From an uncultured Prevotellaceae bacterium (lineage in GTDB: Bacteria; Bacteroidota; Bacteroidia; Bacteroidales; Muribaculaceae), in assembly GCA_946055125.1 (NCBI GenBank), contig CAMGFF010000134.1, positions 1 to 6,382 of the forward strand: 6,382 bases of DNA, in the 5' to 3' direction. Below the pieces are notes generated by a model, which was not told the DNA's origin, did no database searches, and saw only the letters and a list, made by a program, of their open reading frames with translations. Positions 1-4,950 of this stretch are shown here, in pieces. The position numbers and the translations under genes were made by a program. How positions within the stretch are numbered: the stretch's first letter is position 1; the number at the start of each line of letters is the position of its first letter.

Positions 1-29
1 AAAACCGGCTTTAGTGCCGAGTAGTGCTA

Positions 30-61
30 CAAATGTACAAATAAAAAATGACCTGCGCAAT
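30..61 (-). promoter_or_regulatory. Possible leftward Bacteroidetes promoter
   Basis: On the minus strand, TACATTTG (37-30) matches the -7 consensus TAnnTTTG. Twenty bases upstream lies ATTG (61-58), three of four matches to the -33 TTTG. It would drive a gene left of the window, which cannot be seen. The element overlaps the hairpin at 49-67, and both calls may not be true together. Low confidence. Confidence 0.2.
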
Positions 62-67
62 AGGTCA
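49..67. terminator. Small hairpin with flanking A/T runs, possible bidirectional terminator
   Basis: A 6-bp perfect inverted repeat (TGACCT at 49-54, AGGTCA at 62-67) encloses a 7-base loop. On the left it is directly preceded by six A residues, so read on the minus strand it is a hairpin followed at once by six T residues, the classic intrinsic terminator form. On the plus strand the T runs (75-79 and 85-92) begin about 8 bases after the stem, which is a poorer fit. It may end a plus-strand gene lying left of the window, or a minus-strand transcript. The stem is short and no gene in view clearly needs it on the minus strand, so the call is tentative. Confidence 0.35.
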
Positions 68-187
68 CAGCACCTTTTTCCAATTTTTTTTGTCAAACTC
101 CAGGACTCGCCGATGCATCCTCGCCCTGCGCCTCACCCACCACCCGGCCTGAGCAAGGCCGCCTGTTACGATAGGCTTCTCACAAAT
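68..187. other. Gene-free stretch with small hairpins
   Basis: No credible coding region is seen here; the short reading frames lack any family character and are proline- and arginine-rich translations of GC-biased DNA. Two small consecutive dyads are visible: CGGCCT (145-150) with AGGCCG (156-161) around a 5-base loop, and GCCT (161-164) with AGGC (173-176) around an 8-base loop. They are not followed by a clean T run on either strand. They could be 3' structure of an upstream gene's transcript or simply chance. No tRNA or other known RNA gene was recognised. Confidence 0.3.
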
Positions 188-217
188 AAATTTTCCACAA
201 AAGCACTGTGAAAATTT
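188..217. promoter_or_regulatory. Inverted repeat overlapping the rplU -33 box
   Basis: AAATTTT-C-CACA (188-199) pairs with TGTGAAAATTT (207-217), giving 11 base pairs with one unpaired C (195) and a 7-base loop. The right arm ends inside the TTTG -33 element at 215-218. It has no T run after it, so it does not look like a terminator. It is well placed to be an operator for a dimeric regulator of the ribosomal-protein operon. That role is inference from position only; I cannot name a regulator. Confidence 0.35.
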
Positions 218-246
218 GGCGGTTTCGCCGAAAATGAGTAATTTTG
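215..246 (+). promoter_or_regulatory. rplU-rpmA promoter (Bacteroidetes -33/-7 type)
   Basis: TTTG at 215-218 and TAATTTTG at 239-246 are separated by exactly 20 bases. This is the full TTTG-N19-21-TAnnTTTG consensus known for the Bacteroidetes primary sigma factor. Transcription would begin near 251, giving rplU a leader of about 95 bases. The spacer itself holds a perfect small dyad (GGCG 218-221, CGCC 226-229). The promoter lies over the in-frame ATG at 244, so translation from that ATG is impossible from this promoter, which supports the rplU start at 346. Confidence 0.8.
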
Positions 247-250
247 TGCG

Positions 251-345
251 CTTATTTCCGAAAGGCACGACTAAGTGGCTGCTCCACAGCTGTGAGCCAG
301 CCCGCCGCACGGGCAAAACCAGTACAAAAAAATCAATTAATTAAA
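251..345 (+). promoter_or_regulatory. Structured 5' leader of rplU-rpmA
   Basis: The predicted untranslated leader can form competing stems. TGGCT (276-280) pairs with AGCCA (295-299). Alternatively GTGG (275-278) pairs with CCAC (284-287), or GCTG (278-281) with CAGC (287-290), and CACAGCTGTG (285-294) is a self-complementary decamer. Next comes a compact hairpin, GCCCG (300-304) with CGGGC (310-314). The leader then becomes A-rich and unstructured up to the start codon, as is usual for ribosome loading in this phylum. Ribosomal-protein operons are often autoregulated through such leaders, so a regulatory role is plausible, but I do not recognise a named motif. Confidence 0.4.
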
Positions 346-666
346 ATGTACGCAATTGTTGACATTAAGGGACAGCAGTTTAAGGCCGAGGCCGGCAAAT
401 ACCTGTATGTTCATTTCCTCGGCGACGAGGTGAAAGAGGGCGACGCTGTAGAGTTCAGCAACGTCCTGCTCGTTGACGCCGACGGTGACGTGAAAGTCGG
501 CGCGCCTACCGTAGAAGGTGCAAAAGTAGTTTGCGAGGTTCAGACTCCCCTCGTGAAAGGTGAGCATGTGATTGTCTTCAAGAAGAAGAGAAGAAAAGGT
601 TACCGTCGCCTCAACGGTCACCGCCAGTGCTTCACTAAGGTTGTGATTAAAGAAGTCGTAGCTTAA
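346..666 (+). CDS. rplU: 50S ribosomal protein L21 (bL21)
   Basis: This encodes bL21, a 106-residue protein that binds 23S rRNA and contacts L20 in the large subunit. The product begins MYAIVDIKGQQFKAEAGKYL, the typical bL21 opening. The conserved basic RNA-binding tail is also present: VIVFKKKRRKGYRRLNGHRQ at about residues 74-93, then an FTKV motif. Length is normal for the family (about 100-105). An in-frame ATG at 244 would add 34 residues but overlaps the promoter -7 box, and the extension has no family match, so 346 is chosen. The start follows an A/T-rich leader with no Shine-Dalgarno sequence. rpmA follows after 22 bases, so the two are surely co-transcribed. Confidence 0.97.
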   Translation: MYAIVDIKGQQFKAEAGKYLYVHFLGDEVKEGDAVEFSNVLLVDADGDVKVGAPTVEGAKVVCEVQTPLVKGEHVIVFKKKRRKGYRRLNGHRQCFTKVVIKEVVA

Positions 667-688
667 ACCCCTAAAATTTTAAGAAAAA

Positions 689-952
689 ATGGCACATAAA
701 AAAGGTGTAGGTAGTTCGAAGAACGGACGTGAGTCGGAAAGCAAGCGACTCGGTATTAAAATTTTCGGTGGTCAATTCGCCAAGGCAGGCAACATCATCA
801 AGCGTCAGCGCGGCACCGTTCATCACCCGGGTGCAAACGTGGGTATGGGCAAGGACCACACTCTCTATGCTTTGACTGATGGCACCGTGGTTTTCGTCAC
901 TAAGGCCAACCGCAAGTATATCACTGTGGCTCCCGTAGCTGCCGAGAACTAA
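689..952 (+). CDS. rpmA: 50S ribosomal protein L27 (bL27)
   Basis: This encodes bL27, 87 residues, whose flexible N-terminus reaches the peptidyl transferase centre of the 50S subunit. The sequence opens MAHKKGVGSSKNGRESESKR followed by LGIKIFGGQ, and also shows the conserved HPGANVGMGKDHTLYAL segment at about residues 46-62. There is no N-terminal presequence of the kind cleaved by the Prp protease in Firmicutes: the functional AHKK terminus follows the initiator methionine directly. The gene lies 22 bases after rplU behind an AAGAAAAA leader, forming a two-gene operon, and is followed 59 bases later by a strong terminator. Length and content are normal. Confidence 0.97.
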   Translation: MAHKKGVGSSKNGRESESKRLGIKIFGGQFAKAGNIIKRQRGTVHHPGANVGMGKDHTLYALTDGTVVFVTKANRKYITVAPVAAEN

Positions 953-1011
953 TCACAGCTCACAAGGCGATGCCCCACAGTCGCACCGCCACAACACAAA
1001 GCGACACTCAC

Positions 1012-1047
1012 AAAGCAGCCTCCCCCATGGGACGAGGCTGCTTTTTT
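1012..1047 (+). terminator. Intrinsic terminator of rplU-rpmA
   Basis: An 11-bp perfect stem, AAAGCAGCCTC (1012-1022) with GAGGCTGCTTT (1034-1044), encloses an 11-base loop, and the T run extends to 1047. The loop contains the self-complementary CCCATGGG. This is a textbook Rho-independent terminator placed 59 bases after the rpmA stop. The A residues on the left arm could let it act weakly in the other direction against transcription arriving from frr. Confidence 0.85.
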
Positions 1048-1163
1048 AGTGCCCCGGCCACCCTAAATTCCAACCGCCTGAGCCACAACAGAAACTCATC
1101 GACATTGGGTGAAAGTTGGGTGAAAAAAATTTCCCCACTCCCGCTGCGGCCCGAGCTGGAGCC

Positions 1164-1202
1164 ATAAAACACGCCCCTACACCGGCGGGGCGGTGTGGGG
1201 CG
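1164..1202 (-). terminator. Probable terminator of pyrH-frr
   Basis: Read on the minus strand, CGCCCCACACC (1202-1192) pairs with GGTGTAGGGGCG (1183-1172), giving 11 base pairs with one bulged A and an 8-base C-rich loop. GTTTTAT follows a few bases later (1170-1164). It sits about 30 bases after the frr stop codon. The stem is GC-rich and strong, but the T run has only four residues and is set back two bases from the stem, so efficiency is uncertain. Confidence 0.6.
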
Positions 1203-1240
1203 GTGGTGAGGCGGTGTGGCTCGCGGTGAGTCACACGGTG
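1191..1240. repeat. Degenerate CGGTG repeat with about 11-bp period
   Basis: The pentamer CGGTG occurs at 1191, 1201, 1212, 1224 and 1236, at steps of 10, 11, 12 and 12 bases. Within this the decamer GGCGGTGTGG appears twice (1189-1198 and 1210-1219). The array starts in the terminator hairpin and runs through the frr stop into the last frr codons. The spacing is close to one helical turn. It may be a decayed tandem duplication at the 3' end of frr; no function can be assigned. Confidence 0.45.
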
Positions 1241-1791
1241 AGGATCTCTTTCTCCTTGGCGGCAAATATTTCCTCGATGCGCTTCATGTAGCGGTCGTGG
1301 ATTTTCTGCACCTTGGCCTCGGCGTCTTTCTCCACGTCCTCGGGCATGCCGTCCTTTATGGCTTTCTTCAGGCCCTCGATGGCGTCGCGGCGTGCGTTGC
1401 GCACTGATATCTTGGCCTGCTCGGCCTCGTTTTTCGACTGCTTCACCAGGGCCTTGCGGCGCTCCTCGGTGAGTGGCGGAATGGAGATGCGTATCACCTC
1501 GCCGTTGTTCTCGGGCGTGATGCCCAGCTCGGAGTTGATGATTGCTTTCTCGATTACCTTAAACATCGACTTCTCCCACGGAGTGATGGTGATGGTGCGT
1601 GCGTCGGGGACCGACACGTTGGCCACGTTGCTTATGGGTGCTGCGCTGCCGTAGTAGTCCACACGTATTCCGTCGAGAATCTTGGGGTTGGCCTTGCCAG
1701 CGCGGATGTGTGCCAGTGCCTCATCGAGGTATTCCACTGCCATCTCCATTTTCTCTTCGGCAGGATTGAGATAATGATTTACGTCGTTCAT
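1231..1791 (-). CDS. frr: Ribosome recycling factor
   Basis: This cytoplasmic factor works with EF-G to split the post-termination ribosome into subunits. The 186-residue length is typical (about 185). Domain I, the long three-helix bundle, is seen at about residues 1-30 and 106-186, and includes SVRNARRDA (129-137) with its conserved arginines. The small beta domain II lies between the hinges, with VDYYGSAAPISNVANVSVPD (44-63) and ITPWEKSMFKVIEKAI (69-84), both hallmark segments. The C-terminal helix reads IHDRYMKRIEEIFAAKEKEI. The gene lies 32 bases after pyrH on the same strand with an A-rich leader and no promoter match between them, so it is the second gene of a pyrH-frr operon. Confidence 0.97.
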   Translation of the reverse strand: MNDVNHYLNPAEEKMEMAVEYLDEALAHIRAGKANPKILDGIRVDYYGSAAPISNVANVSVPDARTITITPWEKSMFKVIEKAIINSELGITPENNGEVIRISIPPLTEERRKALVKQSKNEAEQAKISVRNARRDAIEGLKKAIKDGMPEDVEKDAEAKVQKIHDRYMKRIEEIFAAKEKEILTV

Positions 1792-1823
1792 AATGCGTGA
1801 TTGTTTATTGTTTTTATTTTTTG

Positions 1824-2534
1824 TTAATATACCAGTGTGCCTATTGGCTCGCCGCCGAGCACTTTCTCAAGGTTGCCCTTGGTGTCCATATCGAAGACGA
1901 TGATGGGCAGCCCGTTCTCCTTGCACAGGGTGGTGGCGGTGAGGTCCATCACCTTGAGGCCGCGGGTGTAGATCTCGTCGTAGCTAATCTCGGTGAACTT
2001 GGTGGCGGTGGGGTCTTTCTCGGGGTCGGCAGTGTAGATTCCGTCGACGCGGGTGCCCTTGAGCATCACGTCGGCCTCCACCTCAATGCCACGCAGGGCC
2101 GAGCCTGTGTCGGTGGTGAAGAATGGGTTCCCGGTGCCTCCGGCGATGATTGCCACCTTGCCGGCTTTCATTGCGTCGATAGCTTTCCACTTACTGTAGT
2201 GCTCGCCTATGGGGAACATATTAATAGCGGTGAACACTTGTGCAGCCTGCCCGTGTGCCTCGAGCGAGGAGCTGAGGGCCAGCGAGTTGATTACAGTGGC
2301 GAGCATGCCCATTTGGTCGCCCTTCACGCGGTCAACGCCCTTTGCGGCGCCAGCCAGGCCGCGGAAAATGTTGCCACCGCCTATCACGATAGCCACTTCC
2401 ACGCCGCTCTCGGCCACGCGCTTAATCTGCTCGGCATAGTCGGCCACGCGCTTTGCGTCGATGCCATATCCCTGCTCACCCATGAGCGACTCACCGCTCA
2501 GTTTCAAGAGTATTCTTTTGTATTTCGTTCTCAT
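1824..2534 (-). CDS. pyrH: Uridylate (UMP) kinase
   Basis: This cytoplasmic enzyme transfers phosphate from ATP to UMP to make UDP, feeding RNA, DNA and UDP-sugar synthesis; bacterial PyrH is a hexameric amino-acid-kinase-fold protein. With the start at 2534 the product has 236 residues. Visible motifs are the phosphate loop LLKLSGESLMG (residues 9-19), VIGGGNIFRG (50-59), the UMP-site DQMGMLAT (73-80), IAGGTGNPFFTTD (130-142) and KGTRVDGIYTADP (159-171). An upstream in-frame ATG at 2561 would add nine residues, but it sits only about 8 bases after the transcription start predicted from the promoter at 2574-2605. The 2534 start leaves a leader of about 35 bases and gives the usual MRTKYKRILLKLSGES opening. 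Co-transcribed with frr. Confidence 0.96.
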   Translation of the reverse strand: MRTKYKRILLKLSGESLMGEQGYGIDAKRVADYAEQIKRVAESGVEVAIVIGGGNIFRGLAGAAKGVDRVKGDQMGMLATVINSLALSSSLEAHGQAAQVFTAINMFPIGEHYSKWKAIDAMKAGKVAIIAGGTGNPFFTTDTGSALRGIEVEADVMLKGTRVDGIYTADPEKDPTATKFTEISYDEIYTRGLKVMDLTATTLCKENGLPIIVFDMDTKGNLEKVLGGEPIGTLVY

Positions 2535-2573
2535 GTCACGGTAGTGTTTTGTTGTAATCATTAATAATTTTCA

Positions 2574-2605
2574 CAAATTTAGCTTATAATGCCTAAGCCA
2601 CCAAA
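2574..2605 (-). promoter_or_regulatory. pyrH-frr promoter (Bacteroidetes -33/-7 type)
   Basis: On the minus strand TTTG (2605-2602) is followed after exactly 20 bases by TAAATTTG (2581-2574), a full match to TTTG-N19-21-TAnnTTTG. The predicted transcription start near 2569 lies just in front of the ATG at 2561 and about 35 bases before the ATG at 2534. It sits in the 88-bp gap (2562-2649) between the hydrolase stop codon and the upstream pyrH ATG, so pyrH does not depend on readthrough from that gene. Confidence 0.78.
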
Positions 2606-2616
2606 TTTTTCGGCAC

Positions 2617-2640
2617 AAAAAATTCGCGAGTCCCCGCCAA
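2617..2640 (-). terminator. Weak candidate terminator of the glycoside hydrolase gene
   Basis: On the minus strand TTGGCG (2640-2635) can pair with CGCGAA (2628-2623) around a 6-base loop with one internal G-G mismatch, followed at once by six T residues (2622-2617). The stem is only five true pairs, but its position 9 bases after the stop codon and the clean T run make a terminator plausible. The pyrH promoter lies just beyond. Confidence 0.4.
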
Positions 2641-2649
2641 AGGAGGCTT

Positions 2650-4701
2650 TCAAGAATGCTGTGTGCCGGTGAATACGAACAGCGACAAGGGTGGCAGGGT
2701 GATGGTGAGCGGAGTGTCGATGTCTATTGGCACGCCGCAGGCGAGGCCGTGGAGCGATGGCTGAGAGAACGACGCTGTGAGGGTGATGCTGCCGCTCACA
2801 TAGGCTGGGATGTCGAGAGCCTCGCGGAGCGTGGTGTGGAGCGCTTGCTGTGATGCTGCGGGGTTGCGGAGCGAAAGCACCGCTTTGCGTCCGTTCCAGG
2901 CTGCCCAGCCATAGGGGTTGGCGTGGGTGCCGTCCCAGGGGTTTCCGCCCACCCAGTGCACGTCGGGGAGCACGTCGGCGTTGCGGCGTTGCCACTCTAT
3001 GCACTCGGCCAGGTCGCGCCACAGGGTGCCGCCGGCGATGCTGTCCATGAGGGCATAGTCGCAATATAGCTCCACCATGCCCGAGCCGCAGGCGAAGGCG
3101 CAGCGCAACTCGCGGCGCACGGCCTCATAGTCCATGTCGCGCGACACAGCGCCGTGGCGGCTGAGGATGAAGCCGTGGGTCATGAGCGTGTTGATGGGGC
3201 AAAGTGGCGAGCGACACACATAGTTTTGATACACTAAGCGGTCGCGGTAGGTGATCCACCGCTCGCGGTCGCTGCCCTGGTCGCCGGCCTCGGCATAGTC
3301 GGCCTCCTGCCGCCACACGGCGTCGGTGAAGCGGAACCAGAAAGGCGAGGCCCAGGTGCCCACGGTGGTGTTGAGAAACACGTCGGGGCGCACATCGCGC
3401 ACGGCACGCTCAATGCTGATGATGGACTCCACATTCTCCTCACCCACCGGCCCCTCATCGGGTCCAATGGCTGAGAACTGTGCGCTTATGCCGTCGAACT
3501 TAAAGAAGCGGAAGTCGTAGCGGCGCAGCATGCCGGTGCAAGCGTCGATGAAATAGCGGTAGTAATCGGGGTTGCTGAGCTGCATTCCGCCACGGTTCTT
3601 CCAGAAATTGCGGCGGAATGTGCCCGACTCGCCATATCCGCCCACCGGGCCGAGCCACGCGCCCATGCCCGCGTCCATTGAGGCTGCGGCTGCGGCGGGA
3701 GCATCGAAGCCATCGGGGAAATTGCAATTAAAGCTCCAGGTGCCATATTCGTCCCAGCCATCGTCCCACACGAAAGCCTCGGGCGCAAGGCCATGCACAT
3801 CGAAGAAACTGCGCTTCCAGTGCCGCACCACATCGGCGCACTGTGAGGCGGTCATATTGCCACGATAGAGAGGTGCGGGGGCGTTGTTGCGGTCGATATT
3901 GAGCTCATACCATGAGATATAGACCGGGAAGGGCCGCCAAGGCACGGCACGCTCGCGCTCGCTATAGGCGAGGAAAGAGCGGCGAGCCTGCCCCGGGGCG
4001 ATGAGTCCCACCACGGCGCTCACCTGCCACGAGTCGCCGGGGAGCAAGGGGGCAGAGCGCCGCCACACTCCGCGCAGCTCACCCGCGGGCGAGGCCGAGT
4101 TGAGGCCCATGGGTGTTTCCAGCCCGGCAAAGATGCGGCTGCCGGCGAGCACCGCTCCCCGGGTGTTGCCCACCACGGCGAGCGAATCGCCGGCGGAGCA
4201 GTAGTTGAGCGCGAGGACTTCGGTTATACGAGTTGGGGCAGAGGCAAAGATCTGCATCTCGGTGCGCAGGTAGTGGGAGCCGTCGCGCAGCACCGCCCGC
4301 CACTCAATGTCGATGGCGCCAAGCGAGAAACGCGCGGCGAGAGCCTTGCCCTTGAGCCGCAGCGAGGCAGTGGCGGCCGTGGAGTCGGGCATGAGGTCGG
4401 TGAGCTGCAGGCCTGTCATACTCATCTGCGAGGCCGCGATGGTTGTGGAGTCGGCCAAGGTGATGGCGAAGAGCTCGGTCCCCGGCTCAAGGCACAGAGC
4501 CTTTGAGCCGCCGAAGCGCAGAGAGCCACCATTCTCAACGAACGATGCGCTCAGCAGCTCGTTGCCCAGGGTGAAGCACTGTGCGCGGTGGCTGGCACGC
4601 GCCACACCGGGCTGCCGCTCCTGAGGGAAAATCACACTTTGAGCTGCAGCTTGCGATGCAACGAGCAGCACGACAATGGCGAGAAGAAGTTGCTTTATCA
4701 T
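2650..4701 (-). CDS. Secreted clan GH-D glycoside hydrolase, GH36/GH27-like
   Basis: A 683-residue exported enzyme, probably cleaving an alpha-linked terminal sugar such as alpha-galactose or alpha-N-acetylgalactosamine. Residues 1-20 form a signal peptide (MIKQ, then a hydrophobic run ending ASQAAA|Q). An N-terminal beta-sandwich-like region (about 21-250) is followed by a TIM barrel. The barrel opens with VYISWYELN (about 260-268) and carries WDDGWD (312-317), like the substrate-binding DDGW of GH36/GH27, and FFKFDGI with D403 as likely nucleophile. WRQEADY...GDQGSDRERW (463-482) follows, where D468, D474 or D478 would be the acid/base. The last 100 residues look like a beta-sandwich (HWVGGNPWDGTHANPYGWAAW, then LSLRNPA). 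The start at 4701 is preferred over an in-frame ATG at 4773, because the signal peptide begins there and the promoter lies between. No SusC/SusD-like partner or other sugar gene is near. The clan assignment is fairly secure; family and substrate are not. Confidence 0.75.
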   Translation of the reverse strand: MIKQLLLAIVVLLVASQAAAQSVIFPQERQPGVARASHRAQCFTLGNELLSASFVENGGSLRFGGSKALCLEPGTELFAITLADSTTIAASQMSMTGLQLTDLMPDSTAATASLRLKGKALAARFSLGAIDIEWRAVLRDGSHYLRTEMQIFASAPTRITEVLALNYCSAGDSLAVVGNTRGAVLAGSRIFAGLETPMGLNSASPAGELRGVWRRSAPLLPGDSWQVSAVVGLIAPGQARRSFLAYSERERAVPWRPFPVYISWYELNIDRNNAPAPLYRGNMTASQCADVVRHWKRSFFDVHGLAPEAFVWDDGWDEYGTWSFNCNFPDGFDAPAAAAASMDAGMGAWLGPVGGYGESGTFRRNFWKNRGGMQLSNPDYYRYFIDACTGMLRRYDFRFFKFDGISAQFSAIGPDEGPVGEENVESIISIERAVRDVRPDVFLNTTVGTWASPFWFRFTDAVWRQEADYAEAGDQGSDRERWITYRDRLVYQNYVCRSPLCPINTLMTHGFILSRHGAVSRDMDYEAVRRELRCAFACGSGMVELYCDYALMDSIAGGTLWRDLAECIEWQRRNADVLPDVHWVGGNPWDGTHANPYGWAAWNGRKAVLSLRNPAASQQALHTTLREALDIPAYVSGSITLTASFSQPSLHGLACGVPIDIDTPLTITLPPLSLFVFTGTQHS

Positions 4702-4737
4702 AATCACGGTAGTTTTTAGGATATTGTTAGCCGGTGG

Positions 4738-4768
4738 CAAAGGTAGTGAAAAACGGCGTGAAAGAAAA
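4738..4768 (-). promoter_or_regulatory. Promoter of the glycoside hydrolase gene
   Basis: On the minus strand TACCTTTG (4745-4738) fits the -7 consensus TAnnTTTG exactly. TTTT (4768-4765), 19 bases upstream, matches three of four positions of the -33 TTTG. Transcription would start near 4733, leaving a leader of about 31 bases before the ATG at 4701. The weaker -33 suggests lower or regulated activity compared with the mdh and rplU promoters. Confidence 0.6.
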
Positions 4769-4772
4769 GGCA

Positions 4773-4815
4773 CAAGGTTAAAAAATATTTCGCGATGTGG
4801 GCAAGGTGCAAAAAT
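4773..4815. repeat. Paired 14-bp direct repeat between divergent promoters
   Basis: CAAGGTTAAAAAAT (4773-4786) and CAAGGTGCAAAAAT (4802-4815) agree at 12 of 14 positions, with starts 29 bases apart. The first copy lies just upstream of the hydrolase -33 box and the second about 22 bases upstream of the mdh -33 box. This is a natural site for a regulator acting on one or both genes. That role is inferred from placement only, and A-rich DNA makes chance similarity easier. Confidence 0.35.
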
Positions 4816-4837
4816 AGTGATATAAGTGGGCGAATTA

Positions 4838-4869
4838 TTTGCTTTTGAAATAAAAAAGCGTTACTTTTG
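4838..4869 (+). promoter_or_regulatory. mdh promoter (Bacteroidetes -33/-7 type)
   Basis: TTTG (4838-4841), 20 bases, then TACTTTTG (4862-4869): a full consensus match. Transcription would start near 4874, leaving an A-rich leader of about 76 bases before the mdh ATG, with no Shine-Dalgarno sequence. In the leader TGCTG (4872-4876) could pair with CAGCA (4900-4904), but the 23-base loop makes this weak. Confidence 0.8.
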
Positions 4870-4950
4870 TAGTGCTGAATTTCGAAACGAACAAAGAGCA
4901 GCATTAAATAGAAAAAACACAACAACATTTATAATAAATTCAAAAGAACT

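Noticed and set aside
14..316. Small frames on both strands at the left edge
   Set aside because: Low-complexity translations (Pro/His- or Arg-rich) in an intergenic region full of dyads. No motif or neighbour context supports a gene.
244..345. N-terminal extension of L21 from ATG 244
   Set aside because: The ATG lies within the -7 promoter box, and the 34 extra residues do not resemble any L21 terminus.
970..1167. Small plus-strand frame after rpmA
   Set aside because: It runs straight through the rpmA terminator hairpin and has no family character or plausible initiation region.
1797..2564. Open plus-strand frame of 255 residues
   Set aside because: It lies entirely opposite pyrH, whose motifs are unmistakable. 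Its translation is His/Val/Gly/Leu-rich without any family motif, typical of a shadow frame of GC-rich coding DNA.
2579..3064. Minus-strand frame of 161 residues overlapping the end of the hydrolase gene
   Set aside because: Rich in Arg, Pro and His, with no recognisable domain, and in a different frame from the well-supported hydrolase. A shadow frame, not a separate gene or frameshifted piece.
4702..4773. 24-residue N-terminal extension of the hydrolase from an ATG at 4773
   Set aside because: A promoter box sits inside the extension, and the signal peptide begins properly at 4701. The extended form would bury the signal sequence.
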